The notes under the pieces were generated by a model, which searched no databases, had not been told where the DNA came from, and worked only from the letters and a program-made list of their open reading frames with translations. Positions 6,850 through 13,884 of a stretch of 18,536 nt of DNA are shown in pieces; the stretch's first letter is position 1; the number at the start of each line of letters is the position of its first letter. This DNA is from Acholeplasmataceae bacterium UBA4853. Lineage in GTDB: Bacteria; Bacillota_I; Bacilli_A; Acholeplasmatales; Acholeplasmataceae. The position numbers were made by a program, and so were the translations under genes. The stretch lies in assembly GCA_002399815.1 (NCBI GenBank), contig DHEJ01000010.1:101340-119875 (forward strand), given 5' to 3'.

Positions 6850-7068
6850 TTATTTTTGATTTTGTTTCATTGAAGCTAATACTTGACGTACTTGTTTTTC
6901 AGATGGGGTTCTTCCCATTTGTCTAAACATTTCTCTAATTGATCTTTCATCAATCGGTGGATTTTTTTCTAGATACTTTTTAAACCAAGCTCTTGCGATA
7001 AAGAATCCAGCAACTGCACCTGCAATCAATGCGCCAATTCCGATGAGTAATACATAATACCATTCCAT
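6850..7068 (-). CDS. UPF0154 (YneF-like) single-pass membrane protein
   Basis: 72-aa protein with one N-terminal membrane helix (about residues 4-26, rich in Leu/Ile/Gly/Ala, ending GFFIARAWF) followed by a short basic, probably cytosolic, tail. The tail carries the hallmark segment of the UPF0154/YneF family: KKYLEKNPPIDERSIREMFR then QMGRTPSEKQVRQVLASMK. This small family is widespread in Firmicutes and Mollicutes; no biochemical role is established to my knowledge. Length matches the family (~70-75 aa). AAGGAG 11 nt upstream of the ATG supports the start. A 55-nt gap separates it from rsmD; no terminator is evident there, so it is probably the last gene of the pdp-rsmD transcript. Confidence 0.88.
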   Translation of the reverse strand: MEWYYVLLIGIGALIAGAVAGFFIARAWFKKYLEKNPPIDERSIREMFRQMGRTPSEKQVRQVLASMKQNQK

Positions 7069-7123
7069 CTTGATGTCATCTCCTTCTTAATTCATTTTAC
7101 TTTAATTACTTAAAAAATACAAT

Positions 7124-7672
7124 CTAAATATTTGAAAAATAATTTACCTTTTTAATACCATATATTTTTTCATTTCTAAATTTCATATTAAAGACTGACT
7201 CTAGATTAATGACTCTATCTTTATGCATCTCTAATACAATGATACCACCAGGATTTAATTGAGGACTTAAGTGATTTAATACTTCTTCATAGACATCCAT
7301 TTTGTAAGGTGGATCTACAAAAATAATATCAAATTTCAAATTCTCATTCTTAATTTTATCTATAGCTTTAAGATAATCTAATTGCCATAGAGTTGACTGC
7401 TTTTCTACTCTTAAATTTACAATATTTTCATGTATAGTTTTACACGCACTAAGTTTACTATCATTAAACATACATAATGCTGCACCTCTTGAAATTGCCT
7501 CTAGTCCATAAGCACCAGAACCTGCAAATAAATCAAGAATATTAGCATTTAAAACGAGTTCGCCTAATGAATTAAAAATTGCACCACGGACTTTATCAGA
7601 TGTTTCTTTTGTATCATCTGATGGAACCATTTTTAATATCCTACTACGATGAATACCAGCGATAATACGCAT
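7124..7672 (-). CDS. rsmD: 16S rRNA (guanine966-N2)-methyltransferase RsmD
   Basis: 182-aa SAM-dependent methyltransferase of the RsmD family, which methylates G966 (E. coli numbering) in 16S rRNA on the 30S subunit. The N-terminus MRIIAGIHRSRIL matches the family's RIIGG..rgr..l start. ETSDKVRGAIFNSL (residues 24-36) is the usual R-P-T-x-d-r-v-r-E-A-lF-N-iL block in diverged form. Motif I for SAM binding is DLFAGSGAYGLEAISRGA (47-64). The catalytic motif is DPPY (120-123), the N2-guanine/N6-adenine type. Length is standard (~180-190). The ATG lies 2 nt after the pdp stop with only a weak ribosome site (GAAGAAA) inside pdp, so translation is probably coupled to pdp. Confidence 0.93.
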   Translation of the reverse strand: MRIIAGIHRSRILKMVPSDDTKETSDKVRGAIFNSLGELVLNANILDLFAGSGAYGLEAISRGAALCMFNDSKLSACKTIHENIVNLRVEKQSTLWQLDYLKAIDKIKNENLKFDIIFVDPPYKMDVYEEVLNHLSPQLNPGGIIVLEMHKDRVINLESVFNMKFRNEKIYGIKKVNYFSNI

Positions 7673-7674
7673 AA

Positions 7675-8970
7675 TTAAATTGTTTCTTCAATCAGTTTTG
7701 TTGTACGTTTTTTAGGACCTACAACATAGGATTGATTAATCAATTCGATTGCATCTTCCAATCCTTTATCATGATGATATAAAGTTACAATTGGTTCACC
7801 AATTTCAACAGTATCACCAATCTTTTTATGCAAGTCTAAACCGACAAATAAATCGATTTTTTCATCTTTATGCATACGACCCGCACCTAACTTCATTCCA
7901 GCAATTCCAAAGCTTAAAGCATCGATTTTTTCTAAGTAACCTTTTTGAGTCGCCCGAACGATATGTTGCTTTGTATCACCAAGTAAATTTTCTTTATGTT
8001 TAATAAAATCAACATCTCCACCTTGAGCTTCTACAAACTCATAGAACTTATAAAGTGCGGAACCATCAAGTAAAGTTTTTTTAGCTAACTCATAACCTAA
8101 GTCATATGACTCTGTAATTTGAGCTGCAAATAATAAATGTCCAGTAATAACTGAAACTACTTCGGTTAGGTCTTTTGGACCTTTACCTTCTAAAGTTTCA
8201 ATAGACTCATAAACTTCAAGTGAATTACCAATCTTATGTCCTAATGGTTCTTCCATTGATGTTAGGATTGCAGTAACTTTCTTCCCAGACTTTTTACCGA
8301 TTTCCACCATCAATTTAGAAAGTTTAATAGCATCCGCTTTCGTCTTCATGAATGCTCCGGATCCAACTTTTACATCTAGGACAATTGCATCTGCACCAGA
8401 TGCTAATTTCTTACTCATAATAGATGATGCGATTAAAGGAATTGAATCAACGGTACCAGTTACATCTCTTAATGCATAAATCTTTTTGTCTGCTGGAGCA
8501 ATATCTCCTGATTGGCCAACTATTGAACATCCAATGTCTCTAACTTGTTGTTTAAAGTCTTCCATGCCTAGCACTACATTAAAACCTGGAATAGATTCTA
8601 GCTTATCGATTGTTCCACCTGTATGCCCTAAACCACGTCCACTCATTTTAGCAAGCTTAGCACCTAAGTGTGCAACAAGTGGAGCAAGGACTAAACTGAC
8701 CTTATCACCAACACCACCGGTTGAATGCTTATCTACTTTAACACCATCAATATCGTCTAAATTAATAACGTCTCCACTATCTCTCATCGCCATAGCGAGA
8801 CTAGTTGATTCATCATCATTCATACCTTGAAAATAAACAGCCATCAAGAAGGCTGCCATTTGATAATCTGGAATTGAACCGGTTGTATAATTTTCTACAA
8901 CAAAATTGATTTCTTTTTCTGTTAAAGCTTTTCCATATTTTTTCTTATTAATTATATCGACTATTTCCAT
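7675..8970 (-). CDS. pdp: Pyrimidine-nucleoside phosphorylase
   Basis: 431-aa enzyme of the thymidine/pyrimidine nucleoside phosphorylase family: uridine, thymidine or deoxyuridine plus phosphate gives base plus (deoxy)ribose-1-phosphate, which feeds DeoB. The phosphate-binding segment is KHSTGGVGDK (81-90). The family signature MSGRGLGHTGGTIDKLESIPGF spans about 109-130. ALRDVTGTVDSIPLIASSIMSKKLA carries the base-site Arg, Ser and Lys. The C-terminal domain (about 345-431) has the usual GAGR....D. pattern. Length fits Firmicute Pdp (~433) rather than shorter archaeal forms. Broad pyrimidine specificity (Pdp) rather than thymidine-only (DeoA) is inferred from similarity to the Bacillus-type enzyme. 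The ribosome site TAGGAG overlaps the TAG stop of the upstream 96-aa gene, so the two are coupled. Confidence 0.95.
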   Translation of the reverse strand: MEIVDIINKKKYGKALTEKEINFVVENYTTGSIPDYQMAAFLMAVYFQGMNDDESTSLAMAMRDSGDVINLDDIDGVKVDKHSTGGVGDKVSLVLAPLVAHLGAKLAKMSGRGLGHTGGTIDKLESIPGFNVVLGMEDFKQQVRDIGCSIVGQSGDIAPADKKIYALRDVTGTVDSIPLIASSIMSKKLASGADAIVLDVKVGSGAFMKTKADAIKLSKLMVEIGKKSGKKVTAILTSMEEPLGHKIGNSLEVYESIETLEGKGPKDLTEVVSVITGHLLFAAQITESYDLGYELAKKTLLDGSALYKFYEFVEAQGGDVDFIKHKENLLGDTKQHIVRATQKGYLEKIDALSFGIAGMKLGAGRMHKDEKIDLFVGLDLHKKIGDTVEIGEPIVTLYHHDKGLEDAIELINQSYVVGPKKRTTKLIEETI

Positions 8971-8978
8971 GTCTACTC

Positions 8979-9269
8979 CTAACCGTTTAAAACCATAAAT
9001 ATTAATACGATGATACCTACTATCACTACCAACTTAAAGGATTTCTTAATTAATGAGAATACTCCCATGATAAGAATTAATCCGAGTAATCCAACAAGTA
9101 ATATTTGTAGGAGTACAGGGAATGTTAAAAAGTAATCAAATACGCCTTGCCACCAACCTTGGACTGTATCACCAATTAAAGGGTCTAACCATCCAGTTGC
9201 AGATTCGAACCAAGATACAATGGTTTGCCATATTTGTTGAAGTGTTTCTTGCCAGTTATTATTTTCCAT
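8979..9269 (-). CDS. Unrecognised Trp-rich small membrane protein
   Basis: 96-aa protein that I do not recognise. The N-terminal half (residues 1-45) is soluble-looking, acidic and unusually rich in tryptophan (W6, W14, W20, W27, W39, W40), spaced so that several could line one face of helices lying on a membrane. The C-terminal half has two hydrophobic helices (about 51-73 and 78-95) joined by a short basic turn (KKSFK), so both ends should be on the same side, probably outside by the positive-inside rule with the KK turn in the cytosol. It is first in the operon with pdp, rsmD and the UPF0154 gene. Its TAG stop is part of the pdp ribosome site, tying pdp translation to it. GGTGA upstream of the ATG is the likely ribosome site. 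A membrane partner for nucleoside use is possible but unsupported. Confidence 0.75.
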   Translation of the reverse strand: MENNNWQETLQQIWQTIVSWFESATGWLDPLIGDTVQGWWQGVFDYFLTFPVLLQILLVGLLGLILIMGVFSLIKKSFKLVVIVGIIVLIFMVLNG

Positions 9270-9296
9270 TATTATGTCACCAAACTTTCTATATTT

Positions 9297-9325
9297 ATTT
9301 TACCAAATTATTGGGTTGTTTAAAA
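9297..9325 (-). promoter_or_regulatory. Extended -10 promoter of the 96-aa/pdp operon
   Basis: On the minus strand TGGTAAAAT (TGn plus TAAAAT, -10 at 9302-9297) lies 28 nt upstream of the ATG. Only a weak TTTTAA occupies the -35 position (9325-9320), as expected for extended -10 promoters. The -35 region overlaps that of the divergent promoter. Confidence 0.5.
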
Positions 9326-9344
9326 GTTTATGTGATGATATAAT
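9316..9344 (+). promoter_or_regulatory. Extended -10 promoter of the histidine phosphatase gene
   Basis: TGA-TATAAT with TATAAT at 9339-9344 and TTGTTT at 9316-9321, 17-nt spacing. Start near 9351 gives a leader of only ~12 nt, which places GGGTGA almost at the 5' end and favours the ATG at 9363 over the GTG at 9354. Confidence 0.65.
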
Positions 9345-9362
9345 CATTTTTGGGTGAAAATT

Positions 9363-9932
9363 ATGATTTTAGTTTTAGTAAGACATGGACAGACAGATTA
9401 TAATCACAATCGTTTAGTTCAAGGTAGAATGGATAATCCATTAAATATGACCGGTAAGAACCAAGCATTCCAATTAGGGGTCATGATTAAGGATCAAGGT
9501 GAAACTTTTGATTTATTAGGGAGTTCTCCATTAACAAGAGCAAAACAAACTGCAACCATCATTGGTAATTTGATTAATAAAGAAATCAATTTTACTGACA
9601 GTCATTTTCTTGAACGTGACTTTGGTCCGTTTGAAGGACGAAGCATTGATGAAGTATTACCTCAAATCACTAGAGATGATTTCTTTTTAGAAGGTTATGA
9701 AGATAATCAAAAACTTATTAAAAGAATTGCTTCAGCAACAAAAAGACTTTATAAAAAGTATAGTGATAAAAAAGTGCTTTTAGTTGTTCATGCGCATGTC
9801 ATCAAATCGTTATTGATTCTTGTTGATAAAGATAAGTACAATTTTACGAATCACTTTGTTGGTAATTCAAGTATGTTATATTTTGATGTTGAAAAAGATT
9901 ACATCAAACTCATTAAGCAAATTGATTTATAA
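9363..9932 (+). CDS. Histidine phosphatase (phosphoglycerate-mutase-like) family
   Basis: 189-aa member of the histidine phosphatase superfamily. Catalytic His8 lies in LVRHGQTDYN. Arg59 is in GSSPLTRAKQTA, Glu84 in LERDFGPFEGR, and the second catalytic His143 in LLVVHAHVIKSLL (the usual form is VSHGGVI). Such proteins are dPGM-like or, more often at this length, cofactor-independent phosphatases such as PhoE, CobC or GpmB-like enzymes. The substrate cannot be told. I chose ATG 9363 rather than the in-frame GTG at 9354 because GGGTGA is well spaced for the ATG and overlaps the GTG, and because family members begin directly with the strand before RHG. It is a single-gene unit, divergent from the pdp operon and ended by a strong terminator. 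Confidence 0.88.
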   Translation: MILVLVRHGQTDYNHNRLVQGRMDNPLNMTGKNQAFQLGVMIKDQGETFDLLGSSPLTRAKQTATIIGNLINKEINFTDSHFLERDFGPFEGRSIDEVLPQITRDDFFLEGYEDNQKLIKRIASATKRLYKKYSDKKVLLVVHAHVIKSLLILVDKDKYNFTNHFVGNSSMLYFDVEKDYIKLIKQIDL

Positions 9933-9943
9933 TATGTAAAAGA

Positions 9944-9990
9944 AAAAGTTAGTTACTAGTTAAATTTCTAGTGACTAACTTTTATTTTTT
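9944..9990. terminator. Long bidirectional terminator, phosphatase / smr-like gene
   Basis: AAAAGTTAGTTACTAG (9944-9959) pairs with CTAGTGACTAACTTTT (9968-9983) over 16 bp with one G-U, loop TTAAATTT, then TATTTTTT. The A-rich left flank makes it workable for the minus strand too. The stop codon of the 103-aa minus-strand gene (9982-9984) lies at the edge of the stem. Confidence 0.9.
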
Positions 9991-10293
9991 CATGATGGTA
10001 ACACCACTGTTCACAATGTATTTGTTTAACTGTGCTAATTCTTCGAAATCAAAGTTAGAACGAACCAGTGGGGTATTCAGGTCAGGACCAGAAATACAAA
10101 TGGTTAATTGACCTTTTTTGATACGAGACTTTCCTATATTTCTAGTTTCTTCAAGTTTTTTATACATACCACTTGAAGCACCATACCCGTGTATAAAAAC
10201 TAAAATATTTTTTCCAATCATTTCAATTTCACTTCGCACCAACTTCATTGCTACCTGGTGCTCCATGTCATGGATGTTGAATTCTTTAATCAT
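9982..10293 (-). CDS. Small Smr-domain-like protein
   Basis: 103-aa protein whose first two thirds follow the Smr (MutS2 C-terminal) fold pattern: FNIHDMEHQVAMKLVRSEIE in place of the usual LDLHG..a...l..fl, a lone Gly (IGKN) and then LVFIHGYGASSGMYKKLEE in place of v.iIHGkGtG.Lr..v. Smr domains bind branched or single-stranded nucleic acid and some are nucleases. Here the LDLHG His is kept but followed by Asp instead of Gly, and the HGKG loop is HGYGASSG. The C-terminal strand (NSGVTIMKK) matches the Smr ending G.T.v.l. It starts inside the plsC stop (ATGA) and is the last gene of the pepV-thyA-folA-plsC operon. Family assignment is by pattern only; activity is uncertain. Confidence 0.6.
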   Translation of the reverse strand: MIKEFNIHDMEHQVAMKLVRSEIEMIGKNILVFIHGYGASSGMYKKLEETRNIGKSRIKKGQLTICISGPDLNTPLVRSNFDFEELAQLNKYIVNSGVTIMKK

Positions 10294-11090
10294 TCTTTTT
10301 CATTTTCATTGATCATACCAGAGTTTATGATTCCAGCTACCATATCACCAATTTCAACTGTTGACAAATCTTTATACACTTCATAAGGAATTGGGTCATG
10401 GATAACTACTGTAATTTTAGTTGATCTAAATGGTGCATTATGTTGAATTTGTGAATTACCATTAATACTTATTGGTAATATCGTAGCTTTAGGTTTAACA
10501 GCTAATTTAAATGCACCAGCACGGGTTTCAACAACTGAGTCAGTATCTCTATGTTTACGACCCCCTTCAGGGAAAACAACCATTGCAAATCCATTTTCTA
10601 TGTTCTTGATAGTTTCTACAAGAGCTTTTGCTGTTTTGCGATTATCATCACGGTAAACCGGCATACAACCCATAGCAATCATACCCCTACGTAATATTGG
10701 AATTTTAAATAAAGATGCCTTGGGTGTAAATGCCATTGGTCTTTTAACCACTTGAATAGCAATGACCGGATCTAAGTATGATTTATGATTGGAATAGACA
10801 ACTAAATTTTCTTTTAACGGGATTTTTTCTTTACCAATAACTTTAATTCTTAAGTTAAAAACAAAATGTGCAAGTGTGTATGCCATACTTCGCCATCCGT
10901 AGTTTTTAAACCGGTTCATTAAAGGTAATTTAAACCAAACAAAGACATGGAATATCATGCCTAAGACTAACATCAAATAAGCTACTAAAAGCCCTAAAAC
11001 AGCCCATAAAATGATCCAATAACCGCCTAAGACGAAACTCATGCCAACACTAAATGCTAACCATGAAACTATGAATAATACTGTAAACAT
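10290..11090 (-). CDS. plsC: 1-acyl-sn-glycerol-3-phosphate acyltransferase (PlsC family)
   Basis: 266-aa membrane-bound acyltransferase that converts lysophosphatidic acid to phosphatidic acid in phospholipid synthesis. Two N-terminal membrane helices (about residues 3-22 and 25-50) precede the cytosolic catalytic domain. Motif I is NHX4D (N101, H102, D107 in SNHKSYLDP). The acceptor-binding motif III is FPEGGRKHRD (E175, R178). Between them lies the GCMPVYRDD block, matching the family's G..fidR. Length is at the upper end of the normal range because of the N-terminal helices. It begins 6 nt after folA with a modest TAGG ribosome site. It could act on a related lysolipid, but PlsC is the simplest call. 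Confidence 0.92.
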   Translation of the reverse strand: MFTVLFIVSWLAFSVGMSFVLGGYWIILWAVLGLLVAYLMLVLGMIFHVFVWFKLPLMNRFKNYGWRSMAYTLAHFVFNLRIKVIGKEKIPLKENLVVYSNHKSYLDPVIAIQVVKRPMAFTPKASLFKIPILRRGMIAMGCMPVYRDDNRKTAKALVETIKNIENGFAMVVFPEGGRKHRDTDSVVETRAGAFKLAVKPKATILPISINGNSQIQHNAPFRSTKITVVIHDPIPYEVYKDLSTVEIGDMVAGIINSGMINENEKE

Positions 11091-11096
11091 AAGAAC

Positions 11097-11561
11097 CTAC
11101 TTTTTATAGGTAGCAAATATCATATTTTCTACCACATTTTTTTTAACAAGTTGATATGATGACAATGGAAACTGAGTGAAATATACATTACCTTCATGAG
11201 TATTTAAAATATGCGTAATATGTAAATAATCTACATAAGGCAATGTAATAGCATAAATAGCTTTACCACCAATAATCCATAATTCATCTTTAAAAGTACT
11301 TACAAAAGATATAACATCTGTAATACATATTGCATCTGGATACATAGTATCTTTAAGATTTGCAACATAAATTTTACCATAAGGTAATGGTTTTGTTTTA
11401 TAGTATGACTTTAATGATTGATATGTTGCATCTCCCATTAAAACCGTTTTACCTTCGGTTGCTTTTTTAAAGTAAGCTAAGTCTTCTTTATAATGCCAAG
11501 GTAAAAGATTGTCTTTACCAATTAACCAATTTACATCCATCGCCCAAATTGAATGAATCAT
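11097..11561 (-). CDS. folA: Dihydrofolate reductase with altered cofactor loop
   Basis: 154-aa DHFR, which reduces dihydrofolate produced by ThyA. It starts at the thyA stop (ATGA) behind AGGTGAGG. Catalytic Asp27 sits in LPWHYKEDLAYF exactly as in E. coli numbering. The substrate/cofactor segments IWAMDVNWLIGKDNLLPW and WIIGGKAIYAITLPYVDYLH (with the conserved Gly-Gly) are present. Unusual is residues 43-47, GDATY, where the family has GR(K/H/R)T(W/Y). The Arg44 and His45 that contact the NADPH 2'-phosphate and pyrophosphate in E. coli are Asp and Ala here, and the following LSS/LSR segment is VAN. An acidic residue there usually disfavours NADPH, so NADH use is possible. The fold and catalytic Asp are intact, so I do not read it as a pseudogene. 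Confidence 0.9.
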   Translation of the reverse strand: MIHSIWAMDVNWLIGKDNLLPWHYKEDLAYFKKATEGKTVLMGDATYQSLKSYYKTKPLPYGKIYVANLKDTMYPDAICITDVISFVSTFKDELWIIGGKAIYAITLPYVDYLHITHILNTHEGNVYFTQFPLSSYQLVKKNVVENMIFATYKK

Positions 11562-12424
11562 ACTGCTACCTCACCTTTTATTGGTGGATATGGATCATAA
11601 TCAATGAGTTCAAAATCTTCAAATTTAAAATCTTCTAAACGTTTTACATTAGGATTTAGTTTTAAGACAGGCAGTCTTCTAGGTTTTCTCGATAATTGTA
11701 ATGTAATTTGATCAAAATGATTTGAATAGATATGTGCATCACCTAAGGTATGAATAAACTCATGAGGTATTAAATTTGTTACTTGAGCAACCATCATTAA
11801 GAATAATGCATAGGATGCAATATTAAAGGGAACACCTAAAAAGACATCTCCACTACGTTGATAGAGTTGTAACGATAATTTATTATTTACAACATAAAAT
11901 TGAATTAATGTATGACATGGTGGTAAAGTCATCTTGTCCAGTTCAGCAGGATTCCATGCAGATAATACAATACGTCTTGAATCTGGGTTATTTTTTAACT
12001 GATCAATAACATATTTAATCTGATCAACACCCAAAAAATCACGCCATTGAGAACCATAAACCGGTCCTAAATCTCCCCACTTATCAGCAAATAATTTATC
12101 TACTTTTATCTTTTCAGTAAATTCTTTAAGAGTTTCACCTTTAAATTCACTAGACTGAGTATATTTTTTATAAGGCCATTCATTCCAAATACCAACGTTG
12201 TTATCAACTAAGTACTTAATATTTGTATCTCCTTTGATAAACCAAAGTAGTTCATGAATAATCCCTTTTAAAAATGTCTTTTTGGTAGTTACAAGTGGAA
12301 ATCCGTCTTTTAAATCAAATCGCATTTGATAACCAAATACAGATTTTGTTCCAGTACCTGTACGATCTGATTTTATTTCACCTTTTTCCATGATATGACG
12401 TGCTAAATCAAGATATTGCTTCAT
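11558..12424 (-). CDS. thyA: Thymidylate synthase ThyA
   Basis: 288-aa thymidylate synthase converting dUMP plus methylene-THF to dTMP plus dihydrofolate. Phosphate-binding Arg21 lies in KSDRTGTGTKSVFG. Catalytic Cys170 lies in LPPCHTLIQFYV, preceded by PDSRRIVLSAWNPAEL with the two Arg that contact dUMP phosphate across the dimer. LYQRSGDVFLGVPFNIASYALF and HIYSNH complete the site. Length lies between E. coli (264) and Lactobacillus casei (316), owing to a short insertion around residues 86-112. GGAGAAATT before the ATG fixes the start. It sits 20 nt after pepV and overlaps folA by 4 nt; thyA-folA pairing couples dTMP synthesis to regeneration of its oxidised folate. Confidence 0.97.
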   Translation of the reverse strand: MKQYLDLARHIMEKGEIKSDRTGTGTKSVFGYQMRFDLKDGFPLVTTKKTFLKGIIHELLWFIKGDTNIKYLVDNNVGIWNEWPYKKYTQSSEFKGETLKEFTEKIKVDKLFADKWGDLGPVYGSQWRDFLGVDQIKYVIDQLKNNPDSRRIVLSAWNPAELDKMTLPPCHTLIQFYVVNNKLSLQLYQRSGDVFLGVPFNIASYALFLMMVAQVTNLIPHEFIHTLGDAHIYSNHFDQITLQLSRKPRRLPVLKLNPNVKRLEDFKFEDFELIDYDPYPPIKGEVAV

Positions 12425-12444
12425 AATTTCTCCAATCTATTCTA

Positions 12445-13821
12445 TTATTTTGCGAGTTGATACAGACTTTCTGTATAGATTATTGTTGCAGTAATTAAGT
12501 CATCAATATCAATGAATTCATCTTTTTGATGAATAAACGTTGGTTTATTTGAAAAATGCGGTCCAAAAGCAACAACATTGTCTGTTGCTCTTGCAAAAGT
12601 TCCACCACCAATTGAAATTGGTTTTGATGAATCACCTGTATGTTTTTTATAAATTCCCATTAATGTTTGAATAAGTTCAGAATTAGGATCTTTATATAAT
12701 AATTTTTGATGATGTTCAACAGATAATACATAGTTTTTTGGTAGTAATTTAGAAATCACTTCAAAAACATCTTTTTTGTAATCTACACCATTTGGATAAC
12801 GTAGGTTTAAAATAATTTCAAACTGATTATTGGTTGTGTTTAGCACGCCCCAATTCACAGTTAAATCACCCATTTCAGCGTCTTTATAAGCAATACCCAG
12901 CTTATTACCTAAAACATCATTAGCTAGGTATTTATCAACAAATTGAACAAGTTCGGTATTAAATCCGATTGCTTTAAGTCCATTAAATAATAAGTGTATT
13001 GCATTCACGCCATCATGTGGTAAAGAACCATGAGCAGATTTTCCTAATACAGTTAATACTAATAGATCATGTTCAATCTTAGCAGAACCTTTCAAGTTAT
13101 GCTTAGCTAAGTAATCAATAAATGCTTGTTTCTTAACTAAATCAGGTTTAACGTGAGCAGTTGCACTTTCTGGTACCATATTAGATTTTAGACCACCCTC
13201 AAGTTTAATAATCTCTGAGTTATCAAAAGAACCTCTAATAATGGTAGTTGTAATACCTTTTTCAGCATAAATTAATGGGAAATCAGCATCAGGAATAAAA
13301 CCAGCTTTTGGCACTTGTGGGTACTTTTTAAAGTAATGGTTCATACATCTCCAACCTGATTCTTCATCAAGTCCTAAGATCAGTTTAATTCTTGTATTAA
13401 GTTCTACACCTAACTCTTTTAAAATCTTCATTGCGTAGTATACTGCCATAGTTGGTCCTTTATCATCTTCTGACCCACGAGCATATATTTTATTATCATG
13501 AATTTCTGCAGCATATGGTGGATATGTCCATCCAGTTCCAGCAGGAACAACATCTAAGTGACCTATGGATGCAATATACTCTTTTGACGTACCAAATTCG
13601 ATATGACCAGCATAACCATCGACATTTTCTGTTACAAAACCATCTCTTTTAGCTAAATCCAGCATAAAATCTAAAGCCTTTTTATTGCCTTCACCAAATG
13701 GTGCTCCAACTCTATTTGGATCAAAAGTGGTAAGCTCAGAGTTAATTCTTAATAATTCTTGTGTATCTTTTATGAATTGGTCTTTATATTTAAGAACCAA
13801 TGATTTAAAATCTATTGACAT
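12445..13821 (-). CDS. pepV: Dipeptidase PepV (Sapep family, M20)
   Basis: 458-aa two-zinc aminodipeptidase. Metal-site motifs (numbered from the start chosen here) are SIGHLDVVPAGTGW with His88, YARGSEDDKGPTMA with the bridging Asp119/120, LGLDEESGWRCM with catalytic and ligand Glu, a PDADFPLIYAEKG Asp, and FIHQKDEFID with the C-terminal His. These match Lactobacillus PepV closely. The central lid domain is present and the length is typical (~465). Two ATGs begin the frame: the one at 13830 directly abuts AAGGAG, while the one at 13821 has a normal 9-nt spacing and is the likely start. The enzyme releases amino acids from imported dipeptides in the cytosol. It is the first gene of the pepV-thyA-folA-plsC-smr-like operon. 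Confidence 0.94.
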   Translation of the reverse strand: MSIDFKSLVLKYKDQFIKDTQELLRINSELTTFDPNRVGAPFGEGNKKALDFMLDLAKRDGFVTENVDGYAGHIEFGTSKEYIASIGHLDVVPAGTGWTYPPYAAEIHDNKIYARGSEDDKGPTMAVYYAMKILKELGVELNTRIKLILGLDEESGWRCMNHYFKKYPQVPKAGFIPDADFPLIYAEKGITTTIIRGSFDNSEIIKLEGGLKSNMVPESATAHVKPDLVKKQAFIDYLAKHNLKGSAKIEHDLLVLTVLGKSAHGSLPHDGVNAIHLLFNGLKAIGFNTELVQFVDKYLANDVLGNKLGIAYKDAEMGDLTVNWGVLNTTNNQFEIILNLRYPNGVDYKKDVFEVISKLLPKNYVLSVEHHQKLLYKDPNSELIQTLMGIYKKHTGDSSKPISIGGGTFARATDNVVAFGPHFSNKPTFIHQKDEFIDIDDLITATIIYTESLYQLAK

Positions 13822-13843
13822 ATGTTTCATCTCCTTAGATGCT

Positions 13844-13849
13844 ATTTTA
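13844..13849 (-). promoter_or_regulatory. Extended -10 element of the pepV operon
   Basis: Minus-strand TGTTAAAAT (TGn plus TAAAAT). The -35 is weak because the position is taken by the preceding terminator. Start near 13837 puts AAGGAG at the very 5' end of a leader of about 16 nt. Confidence 0.5.
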
Positions 13850-13860
13850 ACATCTTTAAT

Positions 13861-13884
13861 AAAAAAACTCTATGAAATAGAGCT
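13861..13884 (-). terminator. Terminator after the five-helix membrane protein gene
   Basis: Minus strand AGCTCTAT and ATAGAGTT pair (one G-U) around TTC and run into TTTTTTT. The 5' arm includes the last codons and stop of the 256-aa gene. The poly-T on the other side also suits the plus strand. Confidence 0.75.

Noticed and set aside
8486..8830. 114-aa plus-strand ORF inside pdp
   Set aside because: Antisense shadow of a well-conserved enzyme; no ribosome site or promoter, and a composition typical of a complementary-strand frame.
9354..9362. GTG start giving a 192-aa phosphatase
   Set aside because: The GTG lies inside the ribosome site of the ATG at 9363 and has none of its own.
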